The notes under the pieces are model-generated. The model made no database searches and was not told where the DNA came from. It saw nothing but the letters and a program-made list of their open reading frames with translations. This document shows, one piece after another, positions 35,893 through 39,665 of a DNA stretch of 39,665 nucleotides. The stretch comes from Phycisphaerae bacterium. GTDB lineage: Bacteria > Planctomycetota > Phycisphaerae > Phycisphaerales > UBA1924. Position 1 is the first letter of the stretch. Every line of letters begins with the position of its first letter. A program made the translations under genes and the position numbers. Where the stretch lies: the NCBI GenBank assembly GCA_030426395.1, contig JAUHYE010000021.1, positions 1 through 39,665 of the forward strand. The letters run 5' to 3'.

Positions 35893-36858
35893 ATGCGCAA
35901 AGTACTGCTCACCACCATCTTCTTTACCGCATCGATGGTTCTCAGCGGCTGCTCGGTTGGCCCAATGGTCGATCCACCGATGCCAAAGGCATATGGACAA
36001 ATGGTGGTCGACTCGGGTGTAAGAGCCTTTGATGGCCGCACCGGTGAGCCGATTAACTCGCTCGACATGCGACGAGTTGCGACGGGTGCCGATGTCGTCC
36101 TCTTCGGCGAACTCCACGGCCATCCCGTCGGCCTGCCCGTCGCCGCCGCGATCTGGCAGGACATGCTCGCCGTCCGCGACCGCGACGAGACCCCCGCCCT
36201 GCTCCTCGAGTTCTTCGAGCGAGACCAGCAGCTCGCCATCGACGAGTATCTGGCCGGCATGATCGAGGAAGAAGACTTCATCAAGAAGGCCGCCCGCAGC
36301 GCCTCGAACTTCCCCGATGGCCACCAGGCGATGTTCAGCGCCACCAAGGACGCCGGCGGCGTGGTCATCGCCGCCAACGCCCCGCGCCGCTACGTCCGCC
36401 TCGCACGCACCGAGGGCTACGACCACCTCCGCGCGATGTCGCCCGCCCAGCGCGAGACGTTCGTGCTGCCGCCCACCGAAGACGGCCCGGCCGCCTACCG
36501 CGAGCGATTCGTCGAGATCATGGGCGGCATGCGCTCGACCGACGGCGCGGGCAAGCAGCCCGGCATGGACCCCATGGACTTCCTCCGCTCGCAGCTCGTG
36601 TGGGACGCGACGATGGCCGACAGCGTGGCCGACGCGCTGCGCGCCGGCCACGAGCCGGTGGCGCTCGTTATCGGCCGCTTCCACGTCGAATTCAATGGAG
36701 CGACCGTCGAGTACCTCAAACGCCAACGCCCAGGCGCCGACGTGCTGACCATCGTCATGGCCGACCGCTGGAGCGAGGAACTGGCCGAAGAGGACAAGGG
36801 CCGGGGCGATATCGTGATTTATGTCGGTCCAGTCGAGCGTTCCGACGAAGATGCCTGA
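35893..36858 (+). CDS. ChaN-like (DUF399) lipoprotein
   Basis: This 321-residue protein begins with a lipoprotein signal peptide (VLLTTIFFTASMVLSGC, lipobox LSGC with Cys20), and the ATG follows GGAGGA at 35884. The mature part has ChaN/DUF399 features: VVLFGELHGHPVGLPVAA near residue 70, TPALLLEFFERDQQLAIDEYLAG, and near the end LVIGRFHVEFNGATVEYLKRQRP with a conserved His. Family members in gamma-proteobacteria bind haem and the fold recalls metalloproteases of the EreA/ChaN group; haem binding in this protein is not shown. It is the sole plus-strand gene in this part. Its 3' end overlaps the convergent membrane-protein gene by 40 bases, an unusually deep overlap. Confidence 0.9.
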   Translation: MRKVLLTTIFFTASMVLSGCSVGPMVDPPMPKAYGQMVVDSGVRAFDGRTGEPINSLDMRRVATGADVVLFGELHGHPVGLPVAAAIWQDMLAVRDRDETPALLLEFFERDQQLAIDEYLAGMIEEEDFIKKAARSASNFPDGHQAMFSATKDAGGVVIAANAPRRYVRLARTEGYDHLRAMSPAQRETFVLPPTEDGPAAYRERFVEIMGGMRSTDGAGKQPGMDPMDFLRSQLVWDATMADSVADALRAGHEPVALVIGRFHVEFNGATVEYLKRQRPGADVLTIVMADRWSEELAEEDKGRGDIVIYVGPVERSDEDA

Positions 36859-38075
36859 GCCGCATCGAGCAGCCGACGCATCGCCTCGCGGTTGGTCTCG
36901 GGGAGGGTCGGGTCGAATTCCAGTAGGAACTCGAACGCTTCGCGCAGCTCGTTTGCCCGCTCGAGCGCCCACTCGCTGTCGATGTCGTGGATGAAGTCCG
37001 CGAAGTACTCCTCGGTGGGATCGGCGAAGTACTGCTTCCCGATCTCTCGCCGCGTTTTGTATAGATACAACTCCGCTACCCAATCCGCCGGCCAGTTCTC
37101 ACGCATGGCCGCACGCACGGCGCCCATTGGCGGCCGCGTCTCGCGATACCCGAGCCTCGGCGGTGGGTTGTAATCCGGCGGGAATTCCTCGTAGGGATGG
37201 GCCGACATCGCGGCCAGTCCTTCCGAGATCCGACCCGAGAGCAACAAGCCCTCGACGCGATGCCGCAGCGCCTGCTCGGGCTGGGCCCACACCAGCAACG
37301 GTACGAATGCCACGATCGACACGCCCGCCACGATCAACAAACCGCGTGAATGTTCCGGCTTCGCGTGCGTCACCACCGGCCACATGGGCCTGAACCCGAC
37401 CAGGCTGATGAGAGCCCCCAGGATCCACACGGGCGAGCTCAGGATGGCCAGCACGCTCACGTTAAACGCCACCGACGCCAGCAGCGCCTCGCGTGCCGGC
37501 CCGCGCACGCCGCCCATGATGTCGATCACCGGCAGCGGCGCCAAGCCCATCACCGCGACGACCACCGCGTCGGCGAACAGCATCACCAGGAAGAACGCCG
37601 GCACGGGGTTCACGCCGTACACGACCGCCACGACGCGCGTCATCAGCACCACCCGCCACGCCGCGACGAACGCGAGCGTCCACAGGTTGCACGAGATCGC
37701 CACCTCGGGCGACATCCAGCGCTCGTAGGGGATGGCGTACAGCCACGCCATCGGCGCGGTCATCCAGAACAGGCCCATCCACGAGACATACGCCCTATGC
37801 AACGGCGGTCGCTCGTTCGCGCCCGAAGAATCGCCACGGATCATCGCGGCCAGGTGCACGATGACGAACAGCAGCGTGCCCGACGCCAGCGACGCCCCCA
37901 GCGGCCGCAGCGCGTGCCAGGGTTCGAGCACCAGATACTCGCCGTCGTACTCCCGCGCCAGCCCCGCCGAGACGACGAACAGCACGCCGATCAGGATCGA
38001 CCAAGGCGACCGCGCCACGTCGAGGATGGCCCGGCGGCTCCCAACCAGGTACAACGGCAGCGTCGAGGTCTTCAT
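36819..38075 (-). CDS. Polytopic membrane protein of unknown function
   Basis: The 418-residue protein starts at an ATG that overlaps the radical SAM gene's stop as ATGA; a GTG nine codons upstream is less likely. Residues 1-270 hold about six membrane helices (WSILIGVLFVVSAGLAREYDG, LGASLASGTLLFVIVHLAAMI, AFFLVMLFADAVVVAVMGLAPL, VFNVSVLAILSSPVWILGALI-type segments and LLIVAGVSIVAFVPLLVW). The last 150 residues are soluble and acidic with many Glu and Tyr (TRREIGKQYFADPTEEYFADF, DSEWALERANELREAFEF). The style recalls planctomycete proteins with a membrane domain that couples to export, such as Yip1-like proteins, but no family is confirmed. The overlap with the radical SAM gene and probable co-transcription suggest a shared pathway. 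Confidence 0.8.
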   Translation of the reverse strand: MKTSTLPLYLVGSRRAILDVARSPWSILIGVLFVVSAGLAREYDGEYLVLEPWHALRPLGASLASGTLLFVIVHLAAMIRGDSSGANERPPLHRAYVSWMGLFWMTAPMAWLYAIPYERWMSPEVAISCNLWTLAFVAAWRVVLMTRVVAVVYGVNPVPAFFLVMLFADAVVVAVMGLAPLPVIDIMGGVRGPAREALLASVAFNVSVLAILSSPVWILGALISLVGFRPMWPVVTHAKPEHSRGLLIVAGVSIVAFVPLLVWAQPEQALRHRVEGLLLSGRISEGLAAMSAHPYEEFPPDYNPPPRLGYRETRPPMGAVRAAMRENWPADWVAELYLYKTRREIGKQYFADPTEEYFADFIHDIDSEWALERANELREAFEFLLEFDPTLPETNREAMRRLLDAAQASSSERSTGPT

Positions 38076-39400
38076 GCTCGCATCCTCGGGTTGTTCCGCC
38101 ACGTTTCGCGCCGAATCGCACTCCTGCGGCGATGGGCGGATTCATCAAAGGCGCTGATGAGAACACGGGCGTAGCCGGCCTGGAGCGCCTCGGGCGTCAT
38201 GCGATCCGGCTGGTACGTCACGTCGAACAGCGTGCAGTGCGACCAGTTGGTGTCGGGCAGCAGCCTGCCCTCGTGCTCCAGCCGCCGGCGCAGGGCCGTG
38301 CCGGGGAAGGGTGTCTGCAAGGTCACCTGCGCATCGGCACAAGGGTCGTGCTGGAGAAACTCGATCAGACGATCGAGCGACGCCTCGTCCTCGCCGTCGC
38401 TGCCCACGATATAGCACCCGATCACCGCCACGCCCGCCGCCTGCATCGCGCGCAACGCGTCGAGCATCCGCGGCATCTCGGTCTTCTTCGCGCCCATGCC
38501 GGCGTGCTGATGCACGAGAGACTCGAGCCCAACAAGCACCTGCACGCAGCCACATTCGGCCAGCCGTTCGAGCACGGCCGGGTTCTCGCCAAGCCGCCAG
38601 TCGGCCTCGGTGAACCACCGCGCGTTGCTCTCGCCCAGTGCGTCGAGCAGGTCATCGTGGGGTCCACCCAGGGCGAACGTGTTGTCGTCGGCCAGTTCGA
38701 TCGCCGGCTTGGGGTCGATCGCCGTAATCGCGCGCAACTCCTCGCGGAGGCGATCGGCGGGCTTGCGCCGGAATGGCCCGAGCAAGCGGCTGGCAGCGCA
38801 GAAGTCGCACGCGAAGGGGCACCCGCGCGAGGCTTGCATCGTGAACCGTTGCCGCTTGGCGCTGCCCAGCAGGTCGTACCGCGGCAGTGGGGCGGCGCGC
38901 ATGTCGAATGGCATGTCGGGCTTGTATAGAGGCCGCAATGCGCCACGACGCGCGTCTTCGAGCACCTGCGGCCACACGGGCTCGCCATCGCCGACCACGA
39001 CCGCGTCGGCGTGCCGCATCGCCTCATCAGGGCACGCCGTCACATGCAGCCCGCCCAGCACCACACGCACGCCCTCGCGCCGCAACGCATCGGCCAGCGT
39101 GTACGCCTCGAGGATCGACGCTGTCAACGCGGAGATGCCCACCAGCGTCGGTTGCTCTCGCACGATGCGCTGCACCAGCCCATCGTCGACGACCGCCGCC
39201 TCATGCAAGGAGATGGCCCAATCGTCGGGCGTCATACCCGCCAGCGTCAGCACGCCCAGCGGCGGTAAGGCCGCAATCGCCGCCCCGCGCGGCCCGAGCC
39301 CGGGCAGGCTCATGCCAAGTTCGGCCAGTTCCGCCTCGCGTACCCGCACGCCCGAGAGGGCGACCAGGGTCAGGCGCGGGCTGTCGGGTGCGGCGTTCAT
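38072..39400 (-). CDS. B12-binding-domain radical SAM protein
   Basis: This 442-residue protein has a cobalamin-binding-like domain at residues 75-150 (TLVGISALTASILEAY, VVLGGLHVTACPDEA, ADAVVVGDGEPVW) followed by a radical SAM core. The iron-sulfur cysteines are C194, C198 and C201 in ASRGCPFACDFC (CxxxCxxC). Substrate-side parts follow: LADDNTF, GLESLVHQHAGMGAKK and VIGCYIVGSDGEDEASLDRLIEFL, the TIM-barrel ends common in this family. The C-terminus has DTNWSHCTLFDVTYQPDRMTPE. Such enzymes do methylations and rearrangements of lipids, hopanoids, bacteriochlorophyll and natural products; the substrate is not deducible. The start at 39400 (MNAAPDSP) is chosen over GTG at 39406 and a longer open frame. 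It is translationally coupled to the membrane protein downstream. Confidence 0.9.
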   Translation of the reverse strand: MNAAPDSPRLTLVALSGVRVREAELAELGMSLPGLGPRGAAIAALPPLGVLTLAGMTPDDWAISLHEAAVVDDGLVQRIVREQPTLVGISALTASILEAYTLADALRREGVRVVLGGLHVTACPDEAMRHADAVVVGDGEPVWPQVLEDARRGALRPLYKPDMPFDMRAAPLPRYDLLGSAKRQRFTMQASRGCPFACDFCAASRLLGPFRRKPADRLREELRAITAIDPKPAIELADDNTFALGGPHDDLLDALGESNARWFTEADWRLGENPAVLERLAECGCVQVLVGLESLVHQHAGMGAKKTEMPRMLDALRAMQAAGVAVIGCYIVGSDGEDEASLDRLIEFLQHDPCADAQVTLQTPFPGTALRRRLEHEGRLLPDTNWSHCTLFDVTYQPDRMTPEALQAGYARVLISAFDESAHRRRSAIRRETWRNNPRMRA

Positions 39401-39451
39401 CGTCACGGTTCTTCGGTTTTCTTTGGGGCGCGATGCAACAATCGGCACACC

Positions 39452-39665
39452 ATGCGCCGCCGCGATACCGCCCGGATCATCCTTCTCAACGAACAGGAGC
39501 GAGTGCTCCTCATGAGGTACGAGGAACTCGTGCCGGCAGATCCCAGGCTCACCGGGCCGATGTCGTTCTGGGTGCCGCCCGGCGGCGGCGTCATGGAAGG
39601 CGAAACCTTCGAGGCCGCCATCGCTCGCGAGATCGAGGAAGAAACCGGCATGCGGATTCCCGTCG
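39452..39665 (+). CDS. Nudix hydrolase, 3' end cut by window edge
   Basis: The frame starts at ATG 39452 and runs off the window after 71 residues. It contains a complete Nudix box, GGGVMEGETFEAAIAREIEE continuing ETGM, matching the family pattern Gx5Ex7REUxEExGU in every fixed position. Nudix enzymes hydrolyse nucleoside diphosphates linked to another group, often to clean up damaged nucleotides or to split NDP-sugars. The strand before the box (MRRRDTARIILLNEQERVLLMRYE) and PMSFWVPPGGG are ordinary for the family, but substrate cannot be inferred. No ribosome site is obvious. It is transcribed divergently from the radical SAM gene with 51 bases between the start codons. Confidence 0.9.
   Translation, partial: MRRRDTARIILLNEQERVLLMRYEELVPADPRLTGPMSFWVPPGGGVMEGETFEAAIAREIEEETGMRIPV

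Overview
The window is GC-rich and gene-dense, and looks like a chromosomal segment of a marine-type Planctomycetota bacterium, most likely class Phycisphaerae. Three things point there: secreted proteins ending in tandem dockerin-like repeats built on FDFLAFQNAFD, other secreted proteins ending in a planctomycete-style PEP-CTERM tail (VPAP, hydrophobic stretch, RRRR), and an ECF sigma factor next to a membrane Ser/Thr kinase. I see no tRNA, rRNA, CRISPR array, insertion sequence, integrase or phage gene. The assignment to a lineage is inference from protein style only.

Layout. 1-4.3 kb (+): the 3' part of an NtrC-type sigma-54 response regulator, overlapping by four bases a secreted dockerin-like protein, then a hairpin and a second secreted protein with FG-GAP/VCBS repeats and the same C-terminal repeats. 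4.4-7.3 kb (+): a DUF418 membrane protein and a DUF2330 membrane protein, apparently an operon. 7.3-10.2 kb (-): gcvP, glycine decarboxylase P-protein. 10.5-12.5 kb (+): a membrane-bound sensor phosphatase of the RsbU/SpoIIE type. 12.6-15.9 kb: a HAF-repeat PEP-CTERM protein (-), a DinB-like protein (+), and another dockerin-like secreted protein (-). 15.86-16.28 kb is the one long gap; it holds a 21-base tandem repeat and a perfect hairpin.

16.3-22 kb (+): an unknown protein, a soluble CapD/FlaA1-type nucleotide-sugar dehydratase, a small helical protein overlapping dut, and a two-domain glycosyltransferase (GT2 fused to a GT39/GT83-like membrane domain). 22-28.5 kb (-): ribosomal protein S1, a Gfo/Idh/MocA oxidoreductase, thioredoxin, folP, a large exported protein and a small membrane protein. 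28.5-29.7 kb (+): an unknown membrane-anchored protein and a Bcp peroxiredoxin. 29.7-31.2 kb (-): a beta-rich PEP-CTERM protein. 31.3-34.7 kb (-): membrane Ser/Thr kinase with an outer helical repeat domain, and its ECF sigma factor upstream. 34.8-39.4 kb: EamA transporter (-), ChaN-like lipoprotein (+), a membrane protein and a B12-binding radical SAM protein coupled by an ATGA overlap (-). The window ends inside a Nudix hydrolase (+).

The functional themes are cell-surface export and anchoring (five sorted proteins with two kinds of C-terminal signal), envelope glycan synthesis (dehydratase, glycosyltransferase, possibly the oxidoreductase), signalling by sigma-54, RsbU-type and ECF/kinase routes, and ordinary housekeeping (gcvP, dut, rpsA, folP, trxA, bcp). 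No clear multi-gene novel system stands out. The best leads are folP, which has no ATG, GTG or TTG start compatible with its conserved N-terminus, the sigma/kinase pair with a hairpin over the sigma gene's ribosome site, and the repeat-plus-hairpin gap at 16.0-16.15 kb.
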